Assembly (NCBI GenBank): GCA_013388635.1 | Contig: JACAEX010000020.1 | Span: 69,826-133,825, forward strand | DNA: 64,000 nucleotides | Direction: 5' to 3' | Source of the DNA: Syntrophaceae bacterium | GTDB taxonomy: Bacteria > Desulfobacterota > BSN033 > UBA1163 | Shown: positions 43,460 through 52,482 of the stretch, piece by piece | How the letters are laid out: each line of letters opens with the position of its first letter | Position numbering within the stretch: position 1 is the stretch's first letter | Position numbers and translations under genes: made by a program | Notes under the pieces: generated by a model | The model's database searches: none | The model's input: the letters and a program-made list of their open reading frames with translations, nothing else | What the model was told of the DNA's origin: nothing

Positions 43460-44800
43460 TCAAGGGGTTTTCGTCTTGTCCACGCCGCAGAGCAGGGTTC
43501 CTTTGTAAAGCCTAATCTCCACTTTATCCCCTTCTTTGACATGGATGGCCTCCCTTAAAATCTCGAAGCCGGGGAGTTTTCGAGTAATGCTGTAACCCCT
43601 TTGAAGAACGGAAAGGGGGCTTAAGGAATCCAATTTTCCAGTAACTCCAGCGAGCCTCTGCCTTCTGATCTCTACCGAGTGTCTGAAGGCCTGGCTGAGA
43701 CGTCTCTTCTTATCCGCCAGGACCGATCGGAGATTTTTCACCTTTTGAATAGGGGATTGGAGATGAAGCCTCTCAGCAAGGTGTGAGGTCCCCTCTCTTT
43801 CTCTGCTCAATACCCAGGAGATTACAACGCGAAATCTGTTGAAGAGCTCATCCGCTCGCAAGAGATACTCCTCCACCTTCCTCCTTGGGTCTTTCAACCT
43901 CATTTTGAGATTAAGGAGATGGGTTCGATTCTCTTGAAAAATTTGAAAAATTCGGTTCCTCAGTTTCTCCTTTAGATTATGAACAATCCTCTTCACCTCG
44001 TGCTTATCCTTCACCACCAGCTCTGCAGCTGCAGAGGGCGTCGGAGCCCTCAAATCCGCAACAAAGTCTGAGATCGTATAGTCGGTCTCGTGGCCCACCG
44101 CGGAGATCACAGGGACCTTTGAATTGTAAATCGCCCTGGCCACGACCTCCTCATTAAAAGGCCACAGATCCTCCAGCGACCCTCCTCCCCTGCCAACGAT
44201 GATCACATCGACATTTGTTCTTTTATTGAGATACTCAATAGCACTGGATATCTCCGCTGAGGCACCTTCGCCCTGCACGCGGACGGGATAGAGGAGGATG
44301 TGAACGTTTTCAAATCGCCTGTGTATGATATGGAGCATATCTCTTATGACAGCACCCGTGGGAGAGGTGACGATTCCAATGGTTTGAGGAATAAGGGGAA
44401 GGGGTTTCTTGTGAGCCACGTCGAAAAGCCCTTCTCTTTCAAGCCTCTCCTTCAGTTGGAGAAAGGCAAGCTGAAGCGCTCCAATTCCTCTCGGCTCCAC
44501 CTCCTCTAAGATCAGTTGATATTCTCCCCTCTTCTCATAGAGGCTCACCCGACCGCGGGAGATGATGTGAAGGCCGTCTTCGAGTAGGAAACGGAGTGTA
44601 CGGGCCTGGTTTTTAAAAAGGACGGCTCGGATCTGACTGAGATCGTCTTTCAAAGTAAAATAGACGTGACCTGAGGGAGGTGTGCGAAGATTTGAAACCT
44701 CCCCCTCAATCCAGATATCGGGAAATCTTAGCTCGAGAAGGTCCTTGATCTCGCGGGTGAGTTCCGAAACGGTCAGGATATATCGGAAGGGGAGTTCCAT
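43460..44800 (-). CDS. xseA: Exodeoxyribonuclease VII large subunit
   Basis: 446 residues from ATG at 44800 (MELPFRYILTVSELTREIK). OB-fold (WIEGEVSNLRTPPSGHVYFTLKDD), then the nuclease domain with TSPTGAVIRDMLHI, IVGRGGGSLEDLWPFNEE and SAVGHETDYTISDFVADLRAPTPSAAAE, and coiled coils. Degrades single-stranded DNA from both ends. The frame is open far upstream, but that part is the antisense of the glycerate kinase gene. Confidence 0.95.
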   Translation of the reverse strand: MELPFRYILTVSELTREIKDLLELRFPDIWIEGEVSNLRTPPSGHVYFTLKDDLSQIRAVLFKNQARTLRFLLEDGLHIISRGRVSLYEKRGEYQLILEEVEPRGIGALQLAFLQLKERLEREGLFDVAHKKPLPLIPQTIGIVTSPTGAVIRDMLHIIHRRFENVHILLYPVRVQGEGASAEISSAIEYLNKRTNVDVIIVGRGGGSLEDLWPFNEEVVARAIYNSKVPVISAVGHETDYTISDFVADLRAPTPSAAAELVVKDKHEVKRIVHNLKEKLRNRIFQIFQENRTHLLNLKMRLKDPRRKVEEYLLRADELFNRFRVVISWVLSREREGTSHLAERLHLQSPIQKVKNLRSVLADKKRRLSQAFRHSVEIRRQRLAGVTGKLDSLSPLSVLQRGYSITRKLPGFEILREAIHVKEGDKVEIRLYKGTLLCGVDKTKTP

Positions 44801-44851
44801 CGTTCCAGCGTTTAATATAACAGAAAAGCCGGAAAGAGTAAAATTCAACAA

Positions 44852-44880
44852 TTGACTAATGGGTGAATTGATCTTAAAAT
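44852..44880 (+). promoter_or_regulatory. Sigma-70 promoter of glycerate kinase-queD-folE2
   Basis: TTGACT (44852-44857), 17-bp spacer, TAAAAT (44875-44880). Predicted start about 44887, some 20 bp before the TTG start codon. Confidence 0.65.
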
Positions 44881-44906
44881 TCTTTCGATTCGATGGGGTG
44901 TGAAGA

Positions 44907-46259
44907 TTGAAAGACTTCTCTCTGAACGAGATGAGGCAGATCGCAAAGACGATCTTTTTGAAGGCGGTCGAGGCTGTTGATCCCTCGAAAAAGCTGAAAG
45001 AATTGGTTCGGATCGAAAAGAATGCCTTCTTCGTCTCGACGGATGGAGGTCCTGAGAGGAGATTCGATTTAGATGCCTTCAAGAGGATATTGATCATCGG
45101 AACAGGAAAGGCCTCAGCGTCCATGGCCCAAGCCCTGGAGGAGATCCTGGGAGATCGGGTGACGAAGGGAGTGATTACGACCAAGTATGGCCATCTCCTC
45201 CCTCTGAAAAAGACCGAAATCATCGAAGCTGGCCACCCGGTCCCTGACCGGAAAGGCTTGGAAGGCGCGAAAAAGGTACAAATCCTGCTAAAAGAGTCTG
45301 GGCCTGAGGATCTGATCATCTTTCTCCTCTCAGGCGGTGGTTCAGCCCTTCTTCCACTCCCTGTCGACGGGATTACTCTCGAAGAAAAACAGAGGGTTAC
45401 CCAGCTTCTTCTCGATTGTGGTGCAGATATCAAAGAGATCAATACCATCCGCAAGCATATCTCCCAGATCAAAGGAGGATGGCTCGCCAGGTGGGCCTAT
45501 CCCTCGACGGTTCTGAGCTTCATTCTCTCTGACGTGGTTGGAGATCCCCTCGATGTCATCGCCTCTGGACCCACGGTCCCCGATTCCTCGACATTTGAAG
45601 AGGCCTGCGAAATATTGGAAAAATATGATTTGACCAGGAAGATCCCTCCTTCCGTTCGAAAACGTCTCCTGCAAGGAAAAGCAGGAGAGATTGAAGAGAC
45701 ACCCAAGCCGGGTGATGCGACCTTTGAGAAAGTCTATCATGTCCTCGTCGGATCGAACCTCATTGCCCTCAGGGCCGCTCAGAGAGAAGCCTCCTCTTTC
45801 GGATTTAACACGCTGATCCTCTCGTCATCCGTCGTGGGGGAGACGAGGGAGGCGGCTCGATTTCATGCCTCTATCGCCAGAGAGATCGTTTCAAGCGGGA
45901 ACCCAATTCCAAAACCCGCCTGTATCATCTCTGGGGGTGAGACCACCGTGACCATTAAAGGGAAAGGCCTGGGTGGCAGGAACCAGGAGTTCGTTCTGGC
46001 TGGCGCCTTAGAGATCGCCGGAATTGAGAAGGTGGTTCTGCTGAGCGGCGGAACCGACGGAACCGATGGACCCACCGATGCCTCTGGAGCGATTGCCGAC
46101 CATGGCACGATCACTCGGGCACGATCCGTCGGTCTGGATCCCAAGAGCCATCTCGAGAACAATGATGCATACCCGTTCTTCAAAAAGTTGGGAGACCTCT
46201 TAATCACCGGGCCAACCCAGACCAATGTAATGGATGTGAGAATCCTGCTCGTAGATTGA
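44907..46259 (+). CDS. Type II glycerate kinase (DUF4147-MOFRL)
   Basis: 450 residues from TTG at 44907 with GGGGTG upstream. N-terminal DUF4147 (GTGKASASMAQALEEIL, GHPVPDRKGLEGA, FLLSGGGSALL) and C-terminal MOFRL domain (ISGGETTVTIKGKGLGGRNQEF, LSGGTDGTDGPTDASGA). Produces 2-phosphoglycerate from D-glycerate. A D-2-hydroxyacid dehydrogenase able to reduce hydroxypyruvate or glyoxylate lies 3 kb away, so a glycerate/serine route is plausible. Short gap to queD suggests one transcript. Confidence 0.92.
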   Translation: MKDFSLNEMRQIAKTIFLKAVEAVDPSKKLKELVRIEKNAFFVSTDGGPERRFDLDAFKRILIIGTGKASASMAQALEEILGDRVTKGVITTKYGHLLPLKKTEIIEAGHPVPDRKGLEGAKKVQILLKESGPEDLIIFLLSGGGSALLPLPVDGITLEEKQRVTQLLLDCGADIKEINTIRKHISQIKGGWLARWAYPSTVLSFILSDVVGDPLDVIASGPTVPDSSTFEEACEILEKYDLTRKIPPSVRKRLLQGKAGEIEETPKPGDATFEKVYHVLVGSNLIALRAAQREASSFGFNTLILSSSVVGETREAARFHASIAREIVSSGNPIPKPACIISGGETTVTIKGKGLGGRNQEFVLAGALEIAGIEKVVLLSGGTDGTDGPTDASGAIADHGTITRARSVGLDPKSHLENNDAYPFFKKLGDLLITGPTQTNVMDVRILLVD

Positions 46260-46331
46260 GCATGAGAGAAGGTGATCAGGTAACAAGGAAATCACGAAGC
46301 AGGACAGCCTCATCGAGAAGGGGAAACAACG

Positions 46332-46703
46332 GTGTATGAGATAACGGTCGTCTCACATTTTTCCGGGGCTCACCGGCTACGCCACCTTCACGGAAGGTGT
46401 GAAGAACTCCATGGCCACAACTGGAAGGTTGAGGTTTCTGTCGTCTCGGCCCGGCTGAATAAACAGGGGGTCGTCATCGACTTCCAGGTCTTGAAGCATA
46501 GATTAGAAAAGGTTTTGAAACCCCTCGATCACACCTACCTCAATGACCTGCCCCACTTTTCCAAACACGAGCCTTCATCTGAAAATATTGCAAAATACAT
46601 ATTCGACAGATTGGAGAGAGAGTTGAAGGGTTCTAACGCGAGTCTAAAAAGCGTGACCGCATGGGAATCGGAGACCACCTCAGCCACCTACTTCCGGAGG
46701 TGA
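46332..46703 (+). CDS. queD: 6-carboxy-5,6,7,8-tetrahydropterin synthase
   Basis: 123 residues from GTG at 46332. Zinc-binding histidines in SGAHRLRHL and GRCEELHGHNWKVEV, the catalytic Cys in RCEELHGH, and the SSENIAKYIFDRL plus AWESETTSATY tail fit QueD/PTPS. It makes carboxytetrahydropterin for preQ0/queuosine. Its stop is 2 bp before the folE2 start. Confidence 0.93.
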   Translation: MYEITVVSHFSGAHRLRHLHGRCEELHGHNWKVEVSVVSARLNKQGVVIDFQVLKHRLEKVLKPLDHTYLNDLPHFSKHEPSSENIAKYIFDRLERELKGSNASLKSVTAWESETTSATYFRR

Positions 46704-46705
46704 AA

Positions 46706-47473
46706 ATGCACGACATCCAGAACAAACGAGATCACCGGAAAATTGAGATCAACAAGGTCGGAGTGAAGAATATCCGCTACCCGATCACCGTGCTGGACAA
46801 GGCCAAGGGTGTGCAGCACACGGTGGCCAGTGTCAATATGTACGTGGATCTTCCCCATCGGTTCAAAGGCACTCACATGAGTCGTTTTGTGGAGATCCTT
46901 AATAAATACAAGGGTGATATTGCTATCAAAACCTTTTCAAAAATTCTGACAGAGGTGAAGAAGAAATTGAAGGCGAAGACAGCCCATCTCGAGGTGGAGT
47001 TTCCTTACTTCATAGAGAAGGAGGCTCCTGTGACAAAGTCCAAGAGTTTGATGGAGTATATCTGCCGTTTCTGCGGCTCCAGTAATGAAGAGGAAGACTT
47101 CTACGTCGGGATTGTCGTTCCGATCACCACAGTATGTCCCTGTTCAAAGGAGATCAGTCAGTTCGGGGCACATAATCAAAGGTCGCTGGTTACCGTCAAC
47201 CTACGATTCAAGAAGTTCATCTGGATTGAGGACATCATCCAGCTGGTGGAGGAATGCGCCTCTTGCGATCTCTACTCCATCCTGAAGAGACCGGATGAGA
47301 AATTTGTGACGGAGAAGGCCTATCAGAACCCGATGTTCGTCGAAGACGTGGTCAGGGAGATCGCCAAAAGGTTGCAGGCCGATCCGAATATCACCTGGTT
47401 TACCGTCGAGTCAGAGAACTTCGAGTCGATCCACAACCACAGTGCTTACGCCTATGTGGAGAGAGGGGGATGA
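46706..47473 (+). CDS. folE2: GTP cyclohydrolase I, type IB
   Basis: 255 residues from ATG at 46706, preceded by GGAGGTGAAA. Conserved VPITTVCPCSKEISQFGAHNQRS holds the active-site Cys/His region of FolE2, followed by ENFESIHNHSAYAYVER. It converts GTP to dihydroneopterin triphosphate, the substrate of QueD, so the two genes supply queuosine and perhaps folate. FolE2 is metal-flexible and often used where zinc is limited. Confidence 0.93.
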   Translation: MHDIQNKRDHRKIEINKVGVKNIRYPITVLDKAKGVQHTVASVNMYVDLPHRFKGTHMSRFVEILNKYKGDIAIKTFSKILTEVKKKLKAKTAHLEVEFPYFIEKEAPVTKSKSLMEYICRFCGSSNEEEDFYVGIVVPITTVCPCSKEISQFGAHNQRSLVTVNLRFKKFIWIEDIIQLVEECASCDLYSILKRPDEKFVTEKAYQNPMFVEDVVREIAKRLQADPNITWFTVESENFESIHNHSAYAYVERGG

Positions 47474-47510
47474 GGGACGAGTGGTTAAGATCAGCTGCCC
47501 CTGAAAACTC

Positions 47511-47539
47511 TGGACATCCCCGCCCAAATCTTGTATCCT
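47511..47539 (+). promoter_or_regulatory. Sigma-70-like promoter of tRNA-Pro
   Basis: TGGACA (47511-47516), 17-bp spacer, TATCCT (47534-47539), placing the start about 35 bp before the mature tRNA. Confidence 0.5.
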
Positions 47540-47581
47540 AAGAGTGCTTTGGATCGAGGCTCTTTGCGGCGATCTCCAGTT

Positions 47582-47658
47582 CGGGGAGTAGCGCAGCCTG
47601 GTAGCGCGCTTGGTTCGGGACCAAGAGGTCGGGAGTTCAAATCTCCTCTCCCCGACCA
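47582..47658 (+). tRNA. tRNA-Pro (anticodon CGG)
   Basis: Acceptor CGGGGAG/CTCCCCG, D-arm GCGCAGCCTGGTAGCGC, anticodon stem CTTGG/CCAAG with loop TTCGGGA, and T-loop GTTCAAATC. CCA is encoded at 47656-47658. The 3' end is 5 bp from the end of the convergent thioesterase gene. Confidence 0.95.
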
Positions 47659-47662
47659 TCCT

Positions 47663-48088
47663 TCATTTATCGAGAAAAGGCAAGGGCTTTCCGGTTCTGT
47701 AGACAAGGCCCTGGCAGGAGGCGATCAGCTTACCCCCCTCATCAAAAACCTTTATCTCGTAACCTGCTGTCTTGGTGGTCAAGCTGAACTCCTTTGCCTC
47801 GGCGATGAGCTTGCAGCCGCTCGATGGAGTTGAAACGTAAGTGATATTCATACTCAATGCCAGGGCTACGGTGCCGTGGGAATTTGACGCAATCTCAAAG
47901 GCCTCGTCGATGATGGCGAAGATCGTCCCGCCATGTGCGATGCCAAACATGTTTTCCGTATCCCGGGTGAAGCTCATCTCAACCCTGGAGTACCCCTCGT
48001 CCAGAGCTGTCAGTTTCATGCCAAATTTCTGAGCGAAGGGTTCCTTCGCGACCTCTTTGAAGATCGCCTCTCTTATCCTGCTGTCCAT
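47663..48088 (-). CDS. Hotdog-fold PaaI-type thioesterase
   Basis: 141 residues. [21 protein letters not shown] is the helix with the HGG and acidic catalytic residues of PaaI/YbgC-like acyl-CoA thioesterases. Ends in the usual beta strand [12 protein letters not shown]. Substrate unknown, probably an aryl- or acyl-CoA. 45 bp downstream of the aldo/keto reductase gene. Confidence 0.87.
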   Translation of the reverse strand: MDSRIREAIFKEVAKEPFAQKFGMKLTALDEGYSRVEMSFTRDTENMFGIAHGGTIFAIIDEAFEIASNSHGTVALALSMNITYVSTPSSGCKLIAEAKEFSLTTKTAGYEIKVFDEGGKLIASCQGLVYRTGKPLPFLDK

Positions 48089-48133
48089 TTTCTTTTTCCT
48101 TCCCTTGCTTCGAAGCCCTCATGAACGGCCGGT

Positions 48134-49165
48134 CTACTCACGGCCAGGCCGAGCAACCTCCCGATCAAACCAGGCCAGGTTCTCTTTGATCAGATCCGGG
48201 ATGGGCAATTGGTAGGGACAACGCGGCAGGCACTCTCCACATTCTGAACAGTTTCTTGCCCTCTCGATCAGGCTCTTTACCCACCCGAACTCCTGAGCTT
48301 GAGATCCAAACCGCTTAAAGATCGACCTCAGTCCCAGTACGAATTGGATGCTTATCTTTTCGGTGCAGGGTTGGCAATAATCGCAGCGCCTGCAGAAATG
48401 ATGGTGAAACTGCTTCCTCAAAGCTTCGATTCGTTCTCGATCTTCTTCGCTCAGCGGTTTGCCTGCGCTGAAGATCTTCCAGTTCTCTGAAGCCTTTTCA
48501 AGGGTCTCTGAGCCAGGGATGGTCACAATGTCCGGCGTGGATAAGACAAACCTCAGGGCCGGACCAACCTCTTCAATCACGCCGCCTGAAAACGGCTTCA
48601 TGGCCAAGACCCCGATATCTCTGGCCTTAGCCAGAGGGAAAATCTTTTCAGATGCCTCTGGTTCAAGAAAACTGTAACAGGCCATGACCACATCGAAATA
48701 CCCATCCTCCAACGCCTTTACCAAGACATTGAGGTTATGACTGGTGATGCCGATATGATCGATCAGCCCCTCCCTCTGGGCGCGTCTCAAACCATAGAGG
48801 GCCCCTTCTGGAGACGTCACTTTTTTGTAATCCTCAAAACTCAGGATGTTGTGCAGGTGGTAGATATCTATTTTTTTCACCTTTAACTGCCGAAGGCTCT
48901 CATGGACTTCTTCATAGATCTTCTCCGTTTTCACATGGGACTTTGTGGAAAGGACCACAGGTTTGCTCAGCTTCTCAATGGCCAATCCGATCCTGTGTTC
49001 ACTATTGGTATAGCCGCGGGCAGTATCTAAGAGATCCACTCCCATCTCCACCACAGCCCGTATGACAGAAATGGCTTCTCGCTCTCCTACCCTCTGAATC
49101 GGGATCCCACCCCATCCCATCTTGTTGACGACCAAATTTGTCCTGCCAAGCCTGACCTTCTCCAT
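48134..49165 (-). CDS. Aldo/keto reductase with C-terminal ferredoxin-like domain
   Basis: 343 residues. TIM-barrel with Asp and Tyr of the tetrad in LLDTARGYTNSE, Lys in LSTKSHV and His in DIYHLHNI. The C-terminus carries CRRCDYCQPC and CSECGECLPRCPYQLPI, enough cysteines for one or two [4Fe-4S] clusters. This fused class is common in strict anaerobes, where reduction may be linked to ferredoxin. Substrate unknown. Confidence 0.9.
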   Translation of the reverse strand: MEKVRLGRTNLVVNKMGWGGIPIQRVGEREAISVIRAVVEMGVDLLDTARGYTNSEHRIGLAIEKLSKPVVLSTKSHVKTEKIYEEVHESLRQLKVKKIDIYHLHNILSFEDYKKVTSPEGALYGLRRAQREGLIDHIGITSHNLNVLVKALEDGYFDVVMACYSFLEPEASEKIFPLAKARDIGVLAMKPFSGGVIEEVGPALRFVLSTPDIVTIPGSETLEKASENWKIFSAGKPLSEEDRERIEALRKQFHHHFCRRCDYCQPCTEKISIQFVLGLRSIFKRFGSQAQEFGWVKSLIERARNCSECGECLPRCPYQLPIPDLIKENLAWFDREVARPGRE

Positions 49166-49257
49166 CCTCTTCTCCTGACCGATATTTTCTGAGCTGCGCT
49201 GAACGATTGCGCATTCCTGAGGTTATGAAAATCGCCTCATCGGGGTCTGAATGACTC

Positions 49258-50232
49258 CTAGAGGACTTCAGGGTTCACCAAATTCGGAGGTCGCTTTCCA
49301 CTGAGGCCCGCGACCAGATTCTCAGCAGCCATGGTTGCCATCCGGAGCCTTGTCTCGCGAGAGGCGCTTGCCATATGAGGTGCCAAAACCACATTTTTCA
49401 TCCCTATCAGTTCAGGTTCAATCTCTGGCTCGTTCTCGTACACATCGAGCCCTGCGGCCGCGATCCTGCCCTCCTTCAAGGCCTGAACCAACGCCTTTTC
49501 ATCAACCACAGGACCCCGGGAAGCATTGATCAGAATGGATGTGGGTTTCATCAGCGAAAGCTCAACCATGGAGATATAGTGCGTTGTTTCGGGAAGCAAC
49601 GGGACGTGGAGGGTTACAAAATCTGAGTTTTTTAACAAGGTCTCTTTATCAACGAAACGAGCTCCCAGATCCTTTTCGATCGAAGAAGGAGCTCGGAAGA
49701 CATCGGTATAGAGGATCTCCATCTCAAACCCCCTGGCTCGCCGAGCCACACATTGCCCGATCCTTCCAAGGCCACAGATACCCAGAACTTTATGGTGAAC
49801 GTCATACCCCAGGAAGTCCATCAGCCCCCATCCTTTCCATCGGGAGGAACGCAGATACTGGTCTGCATCCACCACCCTTCTCGCAGTAGCGAGAAGCAAC
49901 GTCCACGTAAAGTCAGCGGTCGTATCGTCTAAAACCCCTGGGGTATTCGTAACCATAATTTTGCGGCGGCTGCATGCAGCCACGTCGATGTTATTGTAGC
50001 CCACCGCTACGTTCGAGACGATCCTCAGATCAGGGCATTGAGAGACAACGTCCTCGTCTATTTTATCGGTAAGTAAAACGATCGCGCCGACTTTATCCTT
50101 GAGCCTCTGGGCCAAGATATTCGGTGGCAGAGGAGCAGCTCCTCTATTCTCTTCCACCTCGAAATCACGTTTCACCATGGCCACGGCCTCCTCGAAGATC
50201 TTCTGGCTGATCAACACCTTGGGTCTTGCCAT
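49258..50232 (-). CDS. D-2-hydroxyacid dehydrogenase (glyoxylate/hydroxypyruvate reductase type)
   Basis: 324 residues. NAD-binding GICGLGRIGQCVARRARG, then NASRGPVVDEKALVQAL, AGLDVYENEP and LAPHMASASRETR, with catalytic Arg, Glu and His in the usual places. VAVGYNNIDVAACSRR is typical of the GyaR branch. Likely reduces glyoxylate or hydroxypyruvate to glycolate or D-glycerate, which would feed the glycerate kinase. Confidence 0.88.
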   Translation of the reverse strand: MARPKVLISQKIFEEAVAMVKRDFEVEENRGAAPLPPNILAQRLKDKVGAIVLLTDKIDEDVVSQCPDLRIVSNVAVGYNNIDVAACSRRKIMVTNTPGVLDDTTADFTWTLLLATARRVVDADQYLRSSRWKGWGLMDFLGYDVHHKVLGICGLGRIGQCVARRARGFEMEILYTDVFRAPSSIEKDLGARFVDKETLLKNSDFVTLHVPLLPETTHYISMVELSLMKPTSILINASRGPVVDEKALVQALKEGRIAAAGLDVYENEPEIEPELIGMKNVVLAPHMASASRETRLRMATMAAENLVAGLSGKRPPNLVNPEVL

Positions 50233-50434
50233 AGGCTACTCCTCTGATCGGAAGGTCGAATTGACCCGGGCCAATTCGATCACTCGTTGAATCGATTTCA
50301 TACTTATAAGATCGCTAAAAAGGTTTTTCAACCTCTCTACACTCTTTTCCCGGCGCAAAGCTATTCTCCATTTTCTCCTTGATTTTACCCTTCAAATATT
50401 ATATTTTGATTCCGGTTCTGATGAAGTGGCTGTC

Positions 50435-51025
50435 ATGCCGACTGGAATTTTTATCGCCCTTTTCGGTTATCTCTTAGGTTCGGTTCCGTTCGGACTCATC
50501 CTTGCCAAGCTCTTCTCCAGCGTCGACCCCAGAAGAGAGGGGAGCCGAAATATTGGGGCGACGAATATCTTCCGCACAGCCGGGAAAACGCTGGGCATCC
50601 TGACGCTGGTGGCGGACGCCCTCAAAGGAGCCATCCCCATATGGATTGCTACGCAGTGGAACCTTGCCCCCCACTGGATCGCCCTCGCGGGGCTTGGTCC
50701 CTGTCTCGGTCATGTCTTCCCTATATTCCTCGGATTTAAAGGCGGCAAAGGCGTGGCCACCGCCCTCGGTGTCTACCTTGTGATCTCACCCGTGGCTGTT
50801 CTGATCGAATTCTTTCTGTTTTCAGCCCTGGTGTGGAAGTGGAGGTTCATCTCCGTGGGATCGATGGTCAGTGCGATGACCATGCCGATTCTCATCGCTT
50901 TTTTCAGATCCGACTCCCTGGCCTATATCGTCCTGAGCCTCCTCATCGCTGCCTTAATCCTCTACCGCCACCAGTCGAATCTCTCCAGACTTCTTGAAGG
51001 CACGGAACACAGGTGGAAAGCGTAA
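50435..51025 (+). CDS. plsY: Glycerol-3-phosphate acyltransferase PlsY
   Basis: 196 residues from ATG at 50435 (GTG at 50426 possible). Five to six membrane helices; the motifs GSVPFGLILAKLF, DPRREGSRNIGATNIFRTAGK and GHVFPIFLGFKGGKGVATALG are the three PlsY signatures. It acylates glycerol-3-phosphate with the acyl-phosphate made by PlsX, encoded at the right edge of the window. Confidence 0.94.
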   Translation: MPTGIFIALFGYLLGSVPFGLILAKLFSSVDPRREGSRNIGATNIFRTAGKTLGILTLVADALKGAIPIWIATQWNLAPHWIALAGLGPCLGHVFPIFLGFKGGKGVATALGVYLVISPVAVLIEFFLFSALVWKWRFISVGSMVSAMTMPILIAFFRSDSLAYIVLSLLIAALILYRHQSNLSRLLEGTEHRWKA

Positions 51026-51135
51026 TCCGTTTCGGATTGGTGATCGCGGATTTCGGAATCAAGAGAGGCAGGATATCGGAATCACAGCATAAGAAACCGG
51101 ATCGTCAAGTCCGATTCCCGATGACTCAGATCTCG
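51026..51135. repeat. Spacer with TTCGGATT-type repeat fragments
   Basis: Between convergent plsY and NYN genes. Contains CCGTTTCGGATTGG, GCGGATTTCGGAATC and ATATCGGAATC, members of the same family as at 15.1 and 60.0 kb. No T-rich terminator is visible. Confidence 0.4.
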
Positions 51136-51642
51136 TCAAAGTCTCTTCAAGGTCGCGCGAAGTCTTCTCTCTCTTTTTGAAAGGCGTCTCGAAGGTCCCT
51201 TCCCCTTGGAGATTCTTTCTTCTTCCATCGCTCCCGCGAAGTCTTTTTCATCGGATGCCGCCCTCTCCACCTTTTCCATGAATCGGTTCGACGGGACGAC
51301 TGCTACGGCCAGTTTGTCGGCATATCTTGAGATCTCACGATCGGAAGTGACGACGACCGCTCCTGCCCCTTTCTCTTTGATCAGCCGCTTGATCACCTCG
51401 TCTGCCCTTTCTCCGATCCTTGAAAAAATCACTTCGACCCCTCTTTTCCTCTCCCTCATCTCTCTGTTCCAGCCCCCTTGCCAACCATCAAAGACAAGGG
51501 TGATTTCGCAGGGCCTGAGCTGTCGGTAAACGGAAAGTCGATCCACAAGACGCTCCCTTTCCCATCGAAGCTCGGCCGAATTGAGCTGGACGGCAGACCG
51601 ATCCGAATAGAGGAGATTGTAGCCGTCAACGATCAGATGCAT
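51136..51642 (-). CDS. NYN-domain (YacP-like) nuclease
   Basis: 168 residues from ATG at 51642 (MHLIVDGYNLLY); a longer frame upstream runs over the neighbouring gene. Conserved acidic residues appear in LIVDGYNLL, ITLVFDGW, RADEVIKRLI and VVTSDREI, the PIN-like metal site of NYN/YacP proteins. The C-terminus is very basic, suggesting RNA contact. Probably a ribonuclease in RNA processing. Confidence 0.85.
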   Translation of the reverse strand: MHLIVDGYNLLYSDRSAVQLNSAELRWERERLVDRLSVYRQLRPCEITLVFDGWQGGWNREMRERKRGVEVIFSRIGERADEVIKRLIKEKGAGAVVVTSDREISRYADKLAVAVVPSNRFMEKVERAASDEKDFAGAMEEERISKGKGPSRRLSKRERRLRATLKRL

Positions 51643-51691
51643 TGGGTGACGAACTGGTCCCTCTCCGCTGACGGAGAGAATTCCCTTTAGG

Positions 51692-52297
51692 TTATCTCTG
51701 GGAAAGGATGGTTTGCTCTCTTCTTTCCGAGGGGGCAAAGACCCTGATCTTGAGTCTCTCTTTCAGAATCGATTGGGCGGTCTGAACCCCCAGGAGGACT
51801 TCAGAGAATTGTTCCTCTCCCTCTGAAAAAAAGACGCGGAGCCCCCTGATCCATTCCTCATCGAAAGAGTATTGATTGAGATCGAGGCAGTCCCCGATTC
51901 CCTCAAGCACGACCCCTGCCAATTTACCACAATCCACGTGGTAACTCTCTTGAAACGGAAAAGAGAGACAGACGTTCGAAGTGTTCAGTTTCTTAATTGT
52001 ATCAAGGAGGAAAGGAAGAAGTTCTCTCAGTCGAAGGTAACTATATTCCCTCACAGCTCCCAAACCCACAAGGAGAAGCATTCGTGGGACCACTCTCCCC
52101 TGGGAGGGAATGAGTGTTGTCTCCTGCCAATCACCGGTCAGCCTCCCCTCCATCAGGAAGCGGGATAGCATCCCATTGAGTCTCCAGTCAACCCATCCCG
52201 CCGATCCTTTGAGCGGTCTCTCATCCCTGAAAAATCCGACCACAAGGAGATCGCACTCCAGAAGATCGACTCCCTCTGTGGAGAGGATGATGTCCAT
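51692..52297 (-). CDS. Stand-alone leucyl-aminopeptidase N-terminal (M17_N) domain protein
   Basis: 201 residues from ATG at 52297. LLVVGFFRDERPLKGSAGWVDWRLNGMLSRFLMEGRLTGDWQETTLIPS and VPRMLLLVGLGAV match the macro-domain-like N-terminal domain of M17 leucyl aminopeptidases. The catalytic C-terminal domain with its two metal-binding motifs is absent, so it cannot be a peptidase by that mechanism. Lies between nusB and the NYN gene on the same strand. A ligand-binding or regulatory role is possible. Confidence 0.75.
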   Translation of the reverse strand: MDIILSTEGVDLLECDLLVVGFFRDERPLKGSAGWVDWRLNGMLSRFLMEGRLTGDWQETTLIPSQGRVVPRMLLLVGLGAVREYSYLRLRELLPFLLDTIKKLNTSNVCLSFPFQESYHVDCGKLAGVVLEGIGDCLDLNQYSFDEEWIRGLRVFFSEGEEQFSEVLLGVQTAQSILKERLKIRVFAPSERREQTILSQR

Positions 52298-52424
52298 AGG
52301 ATTAAGTTCCAATCACGAAATTCCAAATCCCATACAATTTCCAAATTCCAATGACCAAAATAATCTGTCTGGAGTTTGGGAACCTGGATATTGGAGTTGG
52401 TTTGCCACTCGAGCTGCCTCTGCG

Positions 52425-52457
52425 AAGCCCCGCCTTTGGGGGCGAAGGCAGGGGCTT
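52425..52457. repeat. AAGCCCC...GGGGCTT imperfect hairpin
   Basis: AAGCCCC-GCCTT and AAGGC-A-GGGGCTT form a 12-bp stem with one bulge. It sits between nusB and the M17_N gene, and resembles the hairpin starts at 53422 and 29958. Confidence 0.4.
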
Positions 52458-52482
52458 GGGATTTGGTGCTTATCCCTGCCCA

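Noticed and set aside
44801-45472. N-terminal extension of xseA by about 220 codons
   Set aside because: It is the antisense of the glycerate kinase gene and the XseA family begins at MELPFRYILTV.
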